This document shows positions 46,701-49,399 of a stretch of 64,000 bases of DNA, in pieces; position 1 is the first letter of the stretch, and every line of letters begins with the position of its first letter. Source of the stretch: Alviniconcha marisindica (Eukaryota > Mollusca > Gastropoda > Provannidae); assembly GCA_018857735.1 (NCBI GenBank), contig JABMCL010001606.1:117001-181000 (forward strand). Direction: 5' to 3'. A program made the position numbers and the translations under genes. Below the pieces are notes generated by a model. The model made no database searches and was not told the origin of the DNA. It saw only the letters and a program-made list of their open reading frames with translations.

Positions 46701-47523
46701 ATGATGATCAGTTAGAGCTGTTACACCTAGCATTCGATGTAAATCAGTGTAGTTTACCTGGACTGACATTTTGTTCCAACCTGCTCTGGATGGGCCTCTC
46801 TGGAAGTGGAACATGCAGATACACTGTGTATATTGGTAGCACATTTCAGCACTGGCTGTACTGGGAGTACATTTTGGTGTGCTCTGCTGTACTGGCAGTA
46901 CATTTCAGCATGCTCTGCTGTACTGGCAGTATATTTTGGTGTGCTCTGCTGTACTGGCAGTACATTTTGGTGTGCTCTGCTGTACTGGCAGTAAATTTCA
47001 GCATGCTCTGCTGTACTGGCAGTACATTTTGGTGTGCTCTGCTGTACTGGCAGTACATTTCAGCATGCTCTGCTGTACTGGCAGTACATTTCAGCATGCT
47101 CTGCTGTACTGGCAGTACATTTCAGCATGCTCTGCTGTACTGGCAGTACATTTCAGCATGCTCTGCTGTACTGGCAGTATATTTCAGCATGTTCTGCTGT
47201 ACTGGCAGTACATTTTGGTGTGCTCTGCTGTACTGGCAGTACATTTTGGTGTGCTCTGCTGTACTGGCAGGACAATTTGATGTGCTCTGCTGTACTGGTA
47301 GCACATTTCTGTGTGCTTTACAGTAGCCCGAACTACTGTAGCCATTGCATCATCACAAAACAAGGGTATGATTTTTGTTTCATGAATTGCTCTCATTTGG
47401 TTGCAGTGTGATAAGAGACTACCCCATGTGATTCGCATTGCTCCAGCACCCATGTACTGCTCCTTCCAAGATGTTCACCGCTTCATGCGATACCTTGCAG
47501 CATCTCTGGAGGCAACTCTTTAG
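8405..47523 (+). CDS. KYNU: Kynureninase, 12 coding exons
   Basis: PLP-dependent hydrolase of tryptophan catabolism. It cleaves L-kynurenine to anthranilate and 3-hydroxykynurenine to 3-hydroxyanthranilate plus alanine, in the cytosol. Coding segments: 8405-8648, 10226-10346, 11586-11668, 22593-22654, 24990-25061, 28162-28236, 28387-28533, 29721-29819, 33941-34067, 43478-43563, 44768-45013, 47407-47523. All introns are GT-AG, phases agree, and the sum is 1479 nt (492 aa). Against human KYNU (465 aa) the offset is a constant +25 from Ser75 to Asn333: S100, H127, D193, D275, H278, Y300, PLP-lysine K301, W330, N358. R464 lies in the C-terminal IRIAPAP block. No stop, frameshift or missing active-site residue is seen, so the enzyme should be functional. 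The first 30 residues are unlike human and are the least certain part. Introns are heavily loaded with transposons and minisatellites. Confidence 0.96.
9060..9258 (-). mobile_element. tRNA-derived SINE
   Basis: On the minus strand the head contains TTGGCCTAGTGGTAAGG, an A-box-like pol III promoter, and about 30 nt further CTGTTCAAATCTGC, a B-box-like element. Spacing and order are those of a tRNA gene, but the acceptor and anticodon stems do not pair well, so this is a SINE head and not a functional tRNA. The 3' limit (about 9060) is a guess. Confidence 0.65.
9380..9481 (+). repeat. Dispersed repeat, copy A (partner at 56975-57076)
   Basis: About 100 bp matching 56975-57076 in direct orientation with a few substitutions. 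Shared landmarks are ATTTAAATGTACACAGG, CATTCCATTCATACAG (first base differing) and AACAAATAGACAAAA. The family is unidentified. Confidence 0.75.
10226..10346 (+). CDS. KYNU: KYNU coding exon 2
   Basis: Encodes residues 82-121 plus two bases of 122. [15 protein letters not shown] matches human AIYFLGNSLGLQPKM; S100 corresponds to human Ser75. LDKWAK follows as in human. The acceptor is TTTTGTCAG|CT and the donor is CT|GTAAGT. Confidence 0.95.
10720..11090. repeat. Pyrimidine-rich minisatellite
   Basis: Degenerate unit of about 33-36 bp built around TTTGTGCTTTTCAGTGTTTC. Each good copy contains a pyrimidine tract followed by CAG, i.e. a 3'-splice-site look-alike. Continuous reading frames through it are low-complexity Phe/Leu/Ser text and not genes. 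Confidence 0.85.
11245..11585 (+). repeat. KYNU: Tandem array of exon-3 acceptor copies
   Basis: About seven degenerate units of about 46-60 bp precede the real acceptor. The consensus is TTTTGACTGGCATGTTGCAG followed by AGGTGTC and TTGGACAT. The real junction is GGTGTGTTACAG|AGGTGTCCAAGGACATC. The unit at 11411-11457 matches the exon's first 24 nt at about 20 positions. CAG decoys: 11266-11268, 11314-11316, 11360-11362, 11433-11435. See findings. Confidence 0.88.
11586..11668 (+). CDS. KYNU: KYNU coding exon 3
   Basis: Completes residue 122 and encodes to residue 149 plus one base: [19 protein letters not shown]127 is the human His102 (substrate-stacking) position, and PW matches human RPW. 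Donor GTTG|GTAGGT. Confidence 0.93.
12097..12112. repeat. Target-site duplication of the CR1-like LINE, left copy
   Basis: TCTCTCTCTGATGTTG, repeated exactly at 17315-17330 directly after the LINE tail. Confidence 0.85.
12365..13213 (+). CDS. LINE 5' ORF with degenerate 2A-like motif
   Basis: 282 codons from ATG 12365; the frame is open further upstream without ATG. Residues about 82-100 are hydrophobic ([18 protein letters not shown]) and run straight into DVESSPGL (12668-12691). The 2A ribosome-skipping consensus is D-V/I-E-x-N-P-G-P, so N is replaced by S and the last P by L, changes expected to abolish skipping. After that comes a Pro/Thr/Gln-rich stretch with recurring SQYP and TTGT blocks. 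2A peptides near the N-terminus are known in several invertebrate APE-type LINEs. No RNA-binding domain is recognisable. The frame ends at TGA 13211-13213 while the coding-like sequence continues in another frame. Confidence 0.65.
   Translation: MPSDFTTFRAQCGLFYCTFTSFMTKRTHVFRSQCRFVKLVPRLGYFPSTKGLYFYSDCALFNFSYVTYIYDESCTHRKARFGIVTVVCVSVFLVRLLLMCMDVESSPGLRDTRPGQLMEQYAGGFGVHTPFHFGRSDGTIQNPSTGTTTDQYPPPPNPTTGTCSGRVTSQYLHPHASNTSLSTGRSTGLYDYYRNPNIGTLTTMATSQYPNSQYPTTDTPAREINSQNPNPLRPTTGTDTDTITFQNPHPQHPITSKTSKRTTSNQTSYWNPSYQDTSCTYQ
13196..13640 (+). pseudogene. LINE linker region in a shifted frame
   Basis: Open from about 13196 to TAA at 13638-13640. Ser/Asp/Ala-rich ([27 protein letters not shown] style) followed by basic text ([14 protein letters not shown]). 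It overlaps the end of the preceding ORF and the start of the endonuclease frame, so small indels probably separated one original reading frame into three. No domain is recognised. Confidence 0.5.
13634..14515 (+). pseudogene. LINE APE-type endonuclease domain, interrupted
   Basis: Motifs in order: LTYNVEG (metal-binding N), FVFLSETF (catalytic E), [15 protein letters not shown] (Y), [11 protein letters not shown] (D and N), [11 protein letters not shown], and DSKHMPV where the family has S-D-H-x-P. The Asp of the last motif is Lys here, which should impair catalysis. A TAA at 13853-13855 interrupts the same frame between the E and Y motifs, and a frame change occurs at about 14490-14518 before the reverse transcriptase. 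The domain nicks target DNA in active elements; this copy is dead or nearly so. Confidence 0.85.
14489..14515. repeat. 12-bp perfect inverted repeat at the EN/RT frame break
   Basis: ACGTATAAGGTT, TTG, AACCTTATACGT: perfect arms with a 3-nt centre exactly where the reading frame changes. A 17-nt templated inverted insertion (not a multiple of three) would explain both the palindrome and the frameshift. Confidence 0.9.
14518..16920 (+). CDS. LINE reverse transcriptase with C-terminal Cys/His block
   Basis: 800 codons, open from ATG 14518 to TAG 16918-16920; the true protein would start further upstream in the endonuclease. RT motifs: [27 protein letters not shown] with [39 protein letters not shown] (first catalytic Asp), [31 protein letters not shown] (catalytic DD; the usual Tyr/Phe is Val), [10 protein letters not shown] and YKYLGVIF. 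The C-terminus has [21 protein letters not shown], a C-x2-C...H...C block typical of CR1-like ORF2 ends. This third of the element is the best preserved; the V-A-D-D box is unusual. Confidence 0.93.
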   Translation: MWNTEKAQQYFDTCSSDDVSSLFKDAVGLIDVDIEAALSKFTDGIRKAGHCMQRTVTVGKDKGSPWFDGECKNKRRLVEQCLRRYHKSNGTDARDQRIAYTKQRQEYKRFLKEKKAEHKKQIIKILEDSGKDPRKFWSTIKSVISKGSVPSAITSDEWFCHFHEVFNLDYTAVETSFDDSIRNEVDIELHGVSDILEVDITQLEVLDAIRALKNNKAPGPNGLSGEFYKYAAPCVVEFLTQYFNKLFDTGTFPLGWSEAVIQPIHKKGDINSPDNYRGISLLNVSGKLYSYILNKRLTTWLEDNRLINETQAGFRKGYSTVDHVFTLLALIQKQLLTHGKLYAAFIDFKKAFDFVDRNRLWDVLRKNGVKGRMYRAIKSMYSVVKARVRVGGNLTESFMCPRGLKQGEICSPILFSLFINELANEIIQKGKHGISLSPDLIQMLIMLVADDVILLSFTITGLQHQLNILNDTANNLGLVVNLSKSNVVFRNGGNLALREKWFYNGTRLEVVNQYKYLGVIFSTGLTFSYCLEDMASRAKKGVIGILKLLWTLAEQSPTLFFRLFDCQIQPMLTYGAEVWGVMADHCTIERVHLFAIKRLLNVSTRTPSALVYGETGRYPLYVITYVKCIKYWLNLVRMPENHLPIKAYKMLYALHSKNKNNWVSHVWFTLYRYGFGFVWENQGVCDVSNFIREFRQRLVDCFLQEWHSGMVSRDHLAFYSSFKQSHSLADYLCIIKKAVLRKNFIRFRLGVSPLKAHRLRYTDRSQGNYTCPFCKNSDETEIHFLFICPKYKTRLKWQFY
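17116..17139. repeat. (GT)n in the LINE 3' UTR
   Basis: Simple dinucleotide tract. Confidence 0.9.
17315..17330. repeat. Target-site duplication of the LINE, right copy
   Basis: TCTCTCTCTGATGTTG, identical to 12097-12112. A contribution from the CT-rich context is possible, but the GATGTTG part is not simple sequence. Confidence 0.85.
18111..18284 (+). other. Candidate coding fragment or unrelated exon
   Basis: After CAATAACAG, a possible acceptor, 57 codons are open to TGA 18282-18284. The composition is gene-like: [19 protein letters not shown], then [17 protein letters not shown]. It does not belong to KYNU, since exons 3 and 4 join in phase without it. I cannot name the family. It may be a transposon remnant or an alternative terminal exon. 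Confidence 0.3.
19397..19889. mobile_element. MITE, copy 1
   Basis: Terminal inverted repeats: TATTGGGCAGTTTAG at the left and CTGAACCACCCAATA at the right. The outer TA could be the target duplication of a Tc1/mariner-like element. About 490 bp, no ORF. The interior is about 85-90% like copy 2. Confidence 0.85.
19934..20452. mobile_element. MITE, copy 2
   Basis: Same family and orientation as copy 1, 44 bp away. Cleaner termini: TATTGGGCGGTTCAG and CTGAACCGCCCAATA are near-perfect inverted repeats. 519 bp, non-coding. Confidence 0.88.
20763..20834. repeat. 36-bp tandem duplication
   Basis: TGACATGAGAATGGAGGGAG and the following text through AGGCCC occurs twice back to back with no differences. 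Confidence 0.9.
22242..22334. repeat. (CA)n microsatellite
   Basis: More than 45 uninterrupted CA units. Confidence 0.97.
22593..22654 (+). CDS. KYNU: KYNU coding exon 4
   Basis: Residues 150-170: [20 protein letters not shown], against human [20 protein letters not shown]. The LTVNLH block includes the Thr of the PLP-phosphate region (human Thr138). The donor GCTG|GTGTGT is a weak one. At 62 nt it is easily missed by gene finders. Confidence 0.95.
22689..24739. mobile_element. hAT-like non-autonomous element with 8-bp target duplication
   Basis: Left end TAGGTAGTCCAAAGTG, right end CACTTTGGACTACCT: 15-bp perfect inverted repeats. AGTCTAAT flanks both sides (22681-22688, 24740-24747). An 8-bp duplication with a TAGG terminus fits the hAT superfamily. 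The 2.05-kb interior has no recognisable transposase. It includes a 76-bp tandem triplication (23308-23535) and a half copy of the foldback family (about 23620-23875). A truncated relative is at 850-1523. Confidence 0.85.
23308..23535. repeat. 76-bp tandem repeat, three copies
   Basis: Units start at 23308, 23384 and 23460 with ACTTCAAACCCCCATTTC and are about 95% alike. The related fragment at 850-900 has only one unit, so the expansion occurred after the two copies separated. Confidence 0.9.
24772..24802. repeat. Poly-C tract
   Basis: Interrupted only by single A and T bases. Confidence 0.95.
24990..25061 (+). CDS. KYNU: KYNU coding exon 5
   Basis: 24 codons, residues 171-194: [14 protein letters not shown] then [15 protein letters not shown] with D193 matches human Asp168, a PLP-pocket residue. 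Acceptor ATGTCACAG, donor CAT|GTGAGT, phase 0 on both sides. Confidence 0.96.
25125..25235 (+). repeat. Dispersed repeat, left piece (partner 50650-50830)
   Basis: Matches 50650-50750 (GACTGCTTTTGCA-like text, GTGACTGTA, CTTTTTATAGTG, AAGTGGTGTA). The continuation of the partner matches 26775-26835 instead, so later insertions split this copy. Confidence 0.7.
25299..26482 (-). mobile_element. Solo-LTR-like element, copy 1
   Basis: Starts TGTAATGG and ends GCTCACA, that is TG...CA. It is flanked by CTTG on both sides (25295-25298, 26483-26486), a short candidate duplication. It is 1184 bp and aligns end to end with 54667-55854 (1188 bp). The minus orientation is inferred from the candidate primer-binding site beside the second copy. 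No internal coding region is attached, so a solo LTR is the simplest reading. Confidence 0.75.
27003..27345. repeat. Dispersed LINE/SINE-type repeat
   Basis: Begins with (AAT)n, then GAGCGCCAA and GGCGCTTTACA, then a (CA)n tract and text including GATCTTTCACCAAATGTTTT. This resembles reverse-oriented L2-type tails seen elsewhere here (10384-10475). The open frames inside it have no recognisable domain. Confidence 0.45.
27480..28060. repeat. About 44-bp minisatellite
   Basis: About twelve copies of a unit such as CAGATCTATTTCTGGTGCTG followed by TGCCCATTTCACAGTCTGT. Three frames stay open through it because the unit lacks stops. It is not coding. Confidence 0.92.
28162..28236 (+). CDS. KYNU: KYNU coding exon 6
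   Basis: 25 codons, residues 195-219: [14 protein letters not shown] then [11 protein letters not shown], aligned to human YAIESQLQLHGLN...MIKPRE. Acceptor TTGTTTTGCAG, donor GAG|GTCAGT, phase 0. Confidence 0.95.
28237..28386 (+). other. KYNU: KYNU intron 6 (150 bp)
   Basis: The shortest intron; no repeats seen. Confidence 0.95.
28387..28533 (+). CDS. KYNU: KYNU coding exon 7
   Basis: 49 codons, residues 220-268. [20 protein letters not shown] and [18 protein letters not shown] correspond closely to human [20 protein letters not shown] and FSGVHFYTGQHFNIPAIT. Donor AAG|GTATTC. Confidence 0.97.
28560..28700 (+). repeat. KYNU: Exon-8 acceptor array, block 1
   Basis: Units resembling GATGATGAGTCTGATGTTTG then TTGTAGGG. 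Acceptor look-alikes end at 28631 (TTGTTGTAG) and 28654 (GATGTTGCAG). Confidence 0.85.
28720..29010 (-). mobile_element. LINE ORF2 C-terminal fragment
   Basis: The minus strand reads [37 protein letters not shown] and, after a frameshift, [14 protein letters not shown] and [16 protein letters not shown]. This is the standard C-terminal region of an L2/CR1-type ORF2. It is inserted into the intron-7 array. Confidence 0.85.
29010..29290 (+). repeat. KYNU: Exon-8 acceptor array, block 2
   Basis: About nine units. Acceptor look-alikes end at 29073 (TTTGTTTTAG), 29124 (TTTGTTGCAG), 29151 (TTTGTTGTAG) and 29274 (TTTGTTGCAG). Each is followed by GGATGAT or GAATGAT. Confidence 0.88.
29300..29590. 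repeat. Penelope-like terminal pair (degenerate)
   Basis: The right part (29490-29560) has GGACCTTTTGTGTGTTTGG and TCTTGTTTCTGAACACTAGC, like the terminus at 4280-4320. The left part (29310-29370) looks like the inverted partner. Family assignment is tentative. Confidence 0.4.
29630..29720 (+). repeat. KYNU: Exon-8 acceptor array, block 3, ending at the real site
   Basis: Decoys end at 29655 and 29683 (CATTTGTTGCAG|GATTGG). The authentic site is GTGTTTGTTGCAG|GGTTGC at 29720/29721. Confidence 0.88.
29721..29819 (+). CDS. KYNU: KYNU coding exon 8 (PLP lysine)
   Basis: 33 codons, residues 269-301. [18 protein letters not shown] and [11 protein letters not shown]275 and H278 equal human Asp250 and His253; Y300 and K301 equal Tyr275 and the PLP-Schiff-base Lys276. 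The exon ends exactly after the lysine codon (AAG|GTAGAA). Confidence 0.97.
30480..30620 (-). mobile_element. Penelope-like element terminus
   Basis: The minus strand reads TTGCACCTGACGAAGACAAT, then TTTCTGTCGAAAATGC. The CTGACGAAG...TCGAAA text is the usual signature next to Penelope/Neptune-type terminal repeats. No attached reading frame is recognised. Confidence 0.55.
32342..32420 (+). repeat. Direct repeat, copy A (partner 33078-33160)
   Basis: Both copies read GTCTTCCAA, TCTAAAT, CCTCA and CAATCA with TTACTTG, at about 80% identity, 740 bp apart. Confidence 0.7.
32465..32546 (+). repeat. Inverted repeat arm A (partner 47590-47675)
   Basis: TGAAGCCTGAACACCTTTGG and its flanks are the reverse complement of 47590-47675 with few differences. 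A dispersed element of unknown family. Confidence 0.8.
33078..33160 (+). repeat. Direct repeat, copy B
   Basis: Partner of 32342-32420; preceded by a short (CT)n run. Confidence 0.7.
33941..34067 (+). CDS. KYNU: KYNU coding exon 9
   Basis: Residues 302-343 plus one base: [36 protein letters not shown]330 equals human Trp305. Human YLNAGAGG is YMNSSAGG here: two Ser replace the Gly/Ala-type residues near the lysine loop, a mild oddity. Donor AACA|GTGAGT. Copies of the exon's last 47 nt continue into the intron. Confidence 0.95.
34021..34500 (+). repeat. KYNU: Tandem array of exon-9/donor junction copies
   Basis: Unit about 52-70 bp. The first copy (34021-34080) is the real exon end plus donor. 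Seven more follow, starting at about 34090, 34159, 34229, 34293, 34346, 34398 and 34454. Shared text is GGGGGCAC, ATGTCCACCAGG, ACCATGGACAACAGTGAGTT. Intact decoy donors (CAGTGAGTT) have GT at 34136, 34204, 34272 and 34337; later copies are degraded. Confidence 0.95.
34572..34575. repeat. TTAA target duplication, left
   Basis: TTAA immediately before CCTTTGCCGTA; matches TTAA at 42479-42482. TTAA is the piggyBac target. Confidence 0.75.
34645..34882. repeat. Subterminal palindrome array of the piggyBac-like element
   Basis: 16-bp palindromes at 34645-34660, 34700-34715, 34759-34774, 34813-34828 and 34867-34882 (the last two with substitutions). Spacing is 54-59 bp. The text between them (GGCATAC...GTGGGTGA) resembles the terminal inverted repeat plus its first palindrome. 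Possible transposase-binding sites. Confidence 0.9.
35326..35421. repeat. Foldback hairpin, 35-nt arms
   Basis: The left arm 35326-35360 is the reverse complement of 35387-35421 with one mismatch. The loop contains a third partial copy (CCATTGGCACAGCTGC). Confidence 0.95.
35482..35757. repeat. (CA)n-rich tract
   Basis: About 270 bp of CA dinucleotides with small interruptions. All long frames on both strands here (Thr-His or Cys-Val runs) are artefacts. Confidence 0.98.
35841..35958. repeat. Three poly-G tracts in purine-rich DNA
   Basis: Runs at about 35841-35853, 35884-35900 and 35942-35958 separated by AGAGAG-type sequence. Confidence 0.95.
36248..36455. repeat. Foldback element, about 70-nt arms
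   Basis: 36248-36320 and 36391-36455 are inverted copies (AGAATCAACACACAAGGGAG at the outer edge) with several small differences and a loop of about 70 nt. Strong hairpin potential; no coding content. Confidence 0.9.
37495..37523. repeat. Poly-C tract
   Basis: An uninterrupted run of about 29 C. Confidence 0.97.
37589..38057 (-). pseudogene. Transposase C-terminal part with Cys-rich zinc domain
   Basis: Two overlapping minus-strand frames. The first (to 37803) corresponds to the helical region after the catalytic core, including [15 protein letters not shown]; the second contains four C-x2-C pairs. It is listed separately because it is the best-preserved recognisable end of the transposase. 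Confidence 0.7.
39726..39860 (-). pseudogene. Transposase acidic exon
   Basis: 135 nt, open throughout in the phase set by its neighbours; acceptor GTTGCAG, donor CAAG|GTAAGA. It encodes [14 protein letters not shown] and [15 protein letters not shown]. An intact splice-bounded frame suggests the transposase was spliced when active. Confidence 0.6.
40239..40342. repeat. (TG)n followed by (TC)n
   Basis: Compound microsatellite; further TC-rich sequence at 40672-40830. Confidence 0.97.
40482..40568 (-). pseudogene. Transposase exon 2
   Basis: 87 nt. [20 protein letters not shown] is open in the expected phase; acceptor CTGCAATAG, donor GAG|GTATTG. Support is the phase match and position only. 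Confidence 0.45.
41007..41066 (-). pseudogene. Transposase exon 1 (first recognised)
   Basis: 60 nt, [19 protein letters not shown]; acceptor TTGTTTCAG, donor CAAG|GTATCT. It starts at an acceptor, so a more upstream start exon should exist and was not found. Confidence 0.4.
42217..42465. repeat. Right subterminal palindromes of the piggyBac-like element
   Basis: GGGTGAAAATTCACCC at 42218-42233, CTGAATTTTCACCCAGG near 42270, and GGTGAATTTTCACCC at 42447-42461, the last 17 bp inside the right end. Confidence 0.85.
42479..42482. repeat. TTAA target duplication, right
   Basis: Directly follows GGCGAAGG. Confidence 0.75.
42500..42551 (+). repeat. SINE/LINE-type 3' tail with (CTTA)n
   Basis: GACTGGGCATAAAACACCAA followed by CTTACTTACTTACTTACT. 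A typical retroposon tail; no head seen. Confidence 0.5.
42690..43200 (+). repeat. G-rich minisatellite
   Basis: About 18-20 units of roughly 27 bp on the pattern CACAGGTGGGGCTGTGCTGG followed by TGGGGG. Many GGG runs give G-quadruplex potential on the + (sense) strand. The Gly/Trp/Val-rich frames through it are artefacts. Confidence 0.95.
43478..43563 (+). CDS. KYNU: KYNU coding exon 10
   Basis: Residues 344-372: [20 protein letters not shown] and PIKASME. N358 equals human Asn333, linked to substrate preference for 3-hydroxykynurenine. Acceptor TTTTGTGCAG, donor GAG|GTATGG. Confidence 0.96.
43564..44767 (+). other. KYNU: KYNU intron 10
   Basis: Mostly unassigned AT-rich DNA. Three degenerate copies of a repeat of about 65 bp (GAGATGAG...TTGACAAAACATG...GGCAGTCCTTT) lie at 44510-44690. 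Confidence 0.85.
44768..45013 (+). CDS. KYNU: KYNU coding exon 11
   Basis: 82 codons, residues 373-454. [20 protein letters not shown] and ELLINREYK match human [44 protein letters not shown] matches [20 protein letters not shown]. Donor ATG|GTGAGT. Confidence 0.97.
46110..46610 (-). mobile_element. Penelope-like element C-terminus with GIY-YIG nuclease motif
   Basis: The minus strand has C-x2-C and C-x8-C type cysteines, then [20 protein letters not shown] and [20 protein letters not shown] with [10 protein letters not shown]. This is the Cys-rich linker and GIY-YIG core (here the IIYLI...QYVG form) of Penelope-like retroelements. After a frame change near 46205 it continues [15 protein letters not shown], the conserved distal block. 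A decayed, 5'-truncated fragment. Confidence 0.85.
46840..47315 (+). repeat. 31-bp minisatellite
   Basis: About fourteen near-identical units, TGCTCTGCTGTACTGGCAGT followed by ACATTT and CAGCA or TGGTG. All six frames contain long stop-free stretches because 31 is not a multiple of three and the unit lacks stops; none is coding. A degenerate start of the same repeat is at 45095-45245. Confidence 0.97.
47407..47523 (+). CDS. KYNU: KYNU coding exon 12 and stop
   Basis: 38 codons plus TAG 47521-47523, residues 455-492: [32 protein letters not shown]464 is the conserved Arg of the human RVAPVPLY block. The protein ends 5-10 residues after the point where human KYNU ends. Confidence 0.96.
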   Translation, partial: CDKRLPHVIRIAPAPMYCSFQDVHRFMRYLAASLEATL

Positions 47524-48150
47524 TAATTCTGCAAGAATGGGCATTCTGTCCGTGACCTGTGGATCCATAAAGGATGCTTGAAAATGTTAGTTTAGGGGGG
47601 AAAAAATGGCCCCAAAGGTGTTCAGGCTTCAAGGCAATTCAACATAGGCAAGGAAGTGTAAGCTTCAATGGTAATTACTTGTGCTTGTAGACTGTGAGTA
47701 GACAATAACCCCCCCCCCCCCCCCCCCCCCCAACCAATGTTGATGGGATGGGACACTATGTTTTCAGAAAGGCCATCCAATTTGACGCAGAATAACATAA
47801 CATGCCACCTGAAACTTTGACACTGAAGTAACCCGGGGGGTCACATGACACTACCCTCAGGCCTTATTAGAAATATGGAGTAGGTTGGACCAAAAGGCAG
47901 ACAGGCCTGCCAAATGCAATCAAAATGGTTCACGTGTGATTAGATGGAGATTGTGCCTTATATATCAGTGGCATTCGTTTCCTTCAATTCTGCCTAAATG
48001 TGTCTACTTCCGGTTTAAGTGGACCATCTCATTGATTCAAGCATAGTATCTTTTAAAACCCAAGTTACTGTTCGTTTCTGGACTGGTTGGGTTTAGTTTA
48101 ATGAAATTTCAAAACAAGCAGTAGATTTATCACATTATTGATTGAATTAC
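47524..48150 (+). other. KYNU: KYNU 3' flank, probable 3' UTR
   Basis: No clear AATAAA follows the stop within the first kilobase; the first one I noticed on the + strand is near 51950. The stretch contains the inverted repeat arm 47590-47675 and a poly-C tract at about 47710-47730. Confidence 0.4.
47590..47675 (-). repeat. Inverted repeat arm B (partner 32465-32546)
   Basis: Reverse complement of a block in intron 8; see the partner entry. Confidence 0.8.
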
Positions 48151-48159
48151 AGAAGCATG

Positions 48160-48515
48160 GTGACCTTGTTAAATGTGAAGGTCAAGGTTCAACTGATTGA
48201 TATGCCCATAACACAAACATGGCTGAACCAATTTCAATGATATTTTGTACAAATTGCTCTGAGAGTCTGGCTTATAAACACCTTGGTTTGTGCATATATA
48301 CACGAATTAACTTATCTGAGGCAGATATCTAAACATGGTGACCTTGTTCAAAGTCAAGGTCAGGGTACAAACTATTGATGTGCCCATAACAGAAACATGG
48401 CTGAACTGATCTTAATGACATTTGTGCAAATTATTCTGGGAGACAATAAGGATGTTTTTTCTTGGCTTAAACACCTTGTTTTGCACAGATATACATTTAC
48501 GAATTAACATATCTG
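48160..48515 (+). repeat. Tandem duplication of about 175 bp
   Basis: 48160-48320 and 48333-48515 share CATGGTGACCTTGTT, GTCAAGGTyC-like text, GCCCATAACA, AACATGGCTGAAC and ACGAATTAAC. Divergence is about 15-20%. Confidence 0.85.
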
Positions 48516-48711
48516 AGCCTGGTTTTCACTGTGGTTAATACTCAGAAAGTGTTTGCCATGCCGTCACTGGTTCTGTAAGTAAATTCCTGGCTGGACCTAT
48601 CTCGGTTATTCTCACACAACAGCAAGTAGTTTCCCCCCCCTCCCCCCCCCAAAGAAAATCAGCAAGAACAGCCAACCTTTGTTGTGCACACTGATCAGCC
48701 TCGTTGACTGT

Positions 48712-49330
48712 CTATTCCTGAACTGCATCCTCGCAACAGGGCTCTTCCTGCAGAGTCACAGAGGTTGATGAGCTCAATGTCATCATCATCTGCCTCTTCA
48801 TGATGTCAGTGAGTTCTGCAGGCAAAAAGCTTCCATGACACCAGTCAGTGTCCAGCTCTTTCCTTTGTTGAAACTTCCATCCTTGCCCAGCAGGACCCAT
48901 GATGTCTGGTTTGGACTGGTGTGCACACCTCCACAAGTGTACCTGTGAATGCAGTAATACTTTTAGTTTTCATTTAATTTGGTTGGTGGGGAAAAAAATG
49001 AATGGAAAAACATGAGTCCAAAACTGTATCTTTGTACCAAACGTATCTGATGTTCTCCTCTTCAGGTTTTGTGTTGTGTATTTAGGATTGTAAAAAAAGT
49101 TCTGATGTTTCTCCTGCATGTAAGAGCAGAACCATTCCTGTAGCATTGTCATTCTTGACCTGGGATACCTCAATGATTCCATCTTCACTGTATCCACAGA
49201 CATGCCTGAAAGCATCCTCATGTACAGCTTTCTTCTTAGCAGTATTACTGTCTTCCTTTGGAGCTGCTTGCATACATCTCTTAGCTTTGACTGTAAGGTT
49301 TTGTTGACATGACTCATAGTAATGAAAGCA
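48712..49330 (-). pseudogene. Possible decayed coding fragments, family unknown
   Basis: Minus-strand open stretches include LWRCAHQSKPDIMGPAGQGW with ELDTDWCHGSFLPAELTD (48712-48960), and VHEDAFRHVCGYSEDGIIEV (49082-49273). The composition is protein-like, but I recognise no domain. Alternative frames show acidic text (DDDDIELINLCDSAG), so a transposase N-terminus is possible. Confidence 0.3.
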
Positions 49331-49399
49331 ATCATCATCATCATCATCATATCCACCATTTTAGCACAGCGGCTGTGCAAAAGAAGCTAATGATACACA

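Larger units (their letters stand above)
45014..47406 (+). other. KYNU: KYNU intron 11
   Basis: A minisatellite precursor at 45095-45245, unassigned DNA, a Penelope GIY-YIG fragment (46110-46610) and a 31-bp minisatellite (46840-47315). Confidence 0.88.

Noticed and set aside
46655..47453. Frames of 125-223 residues with [17 protein letters not shown] repeats
   Set aside because: The 31-bp minisatellite lacks stops in several frames on both strands; repeats in all frames with equal quality argue against coding.
43478..47523. KYNU as a processed or broken pseudogene
   Set aside because: All twelve exons are intact with correct splice sites, phases and active-site residues.
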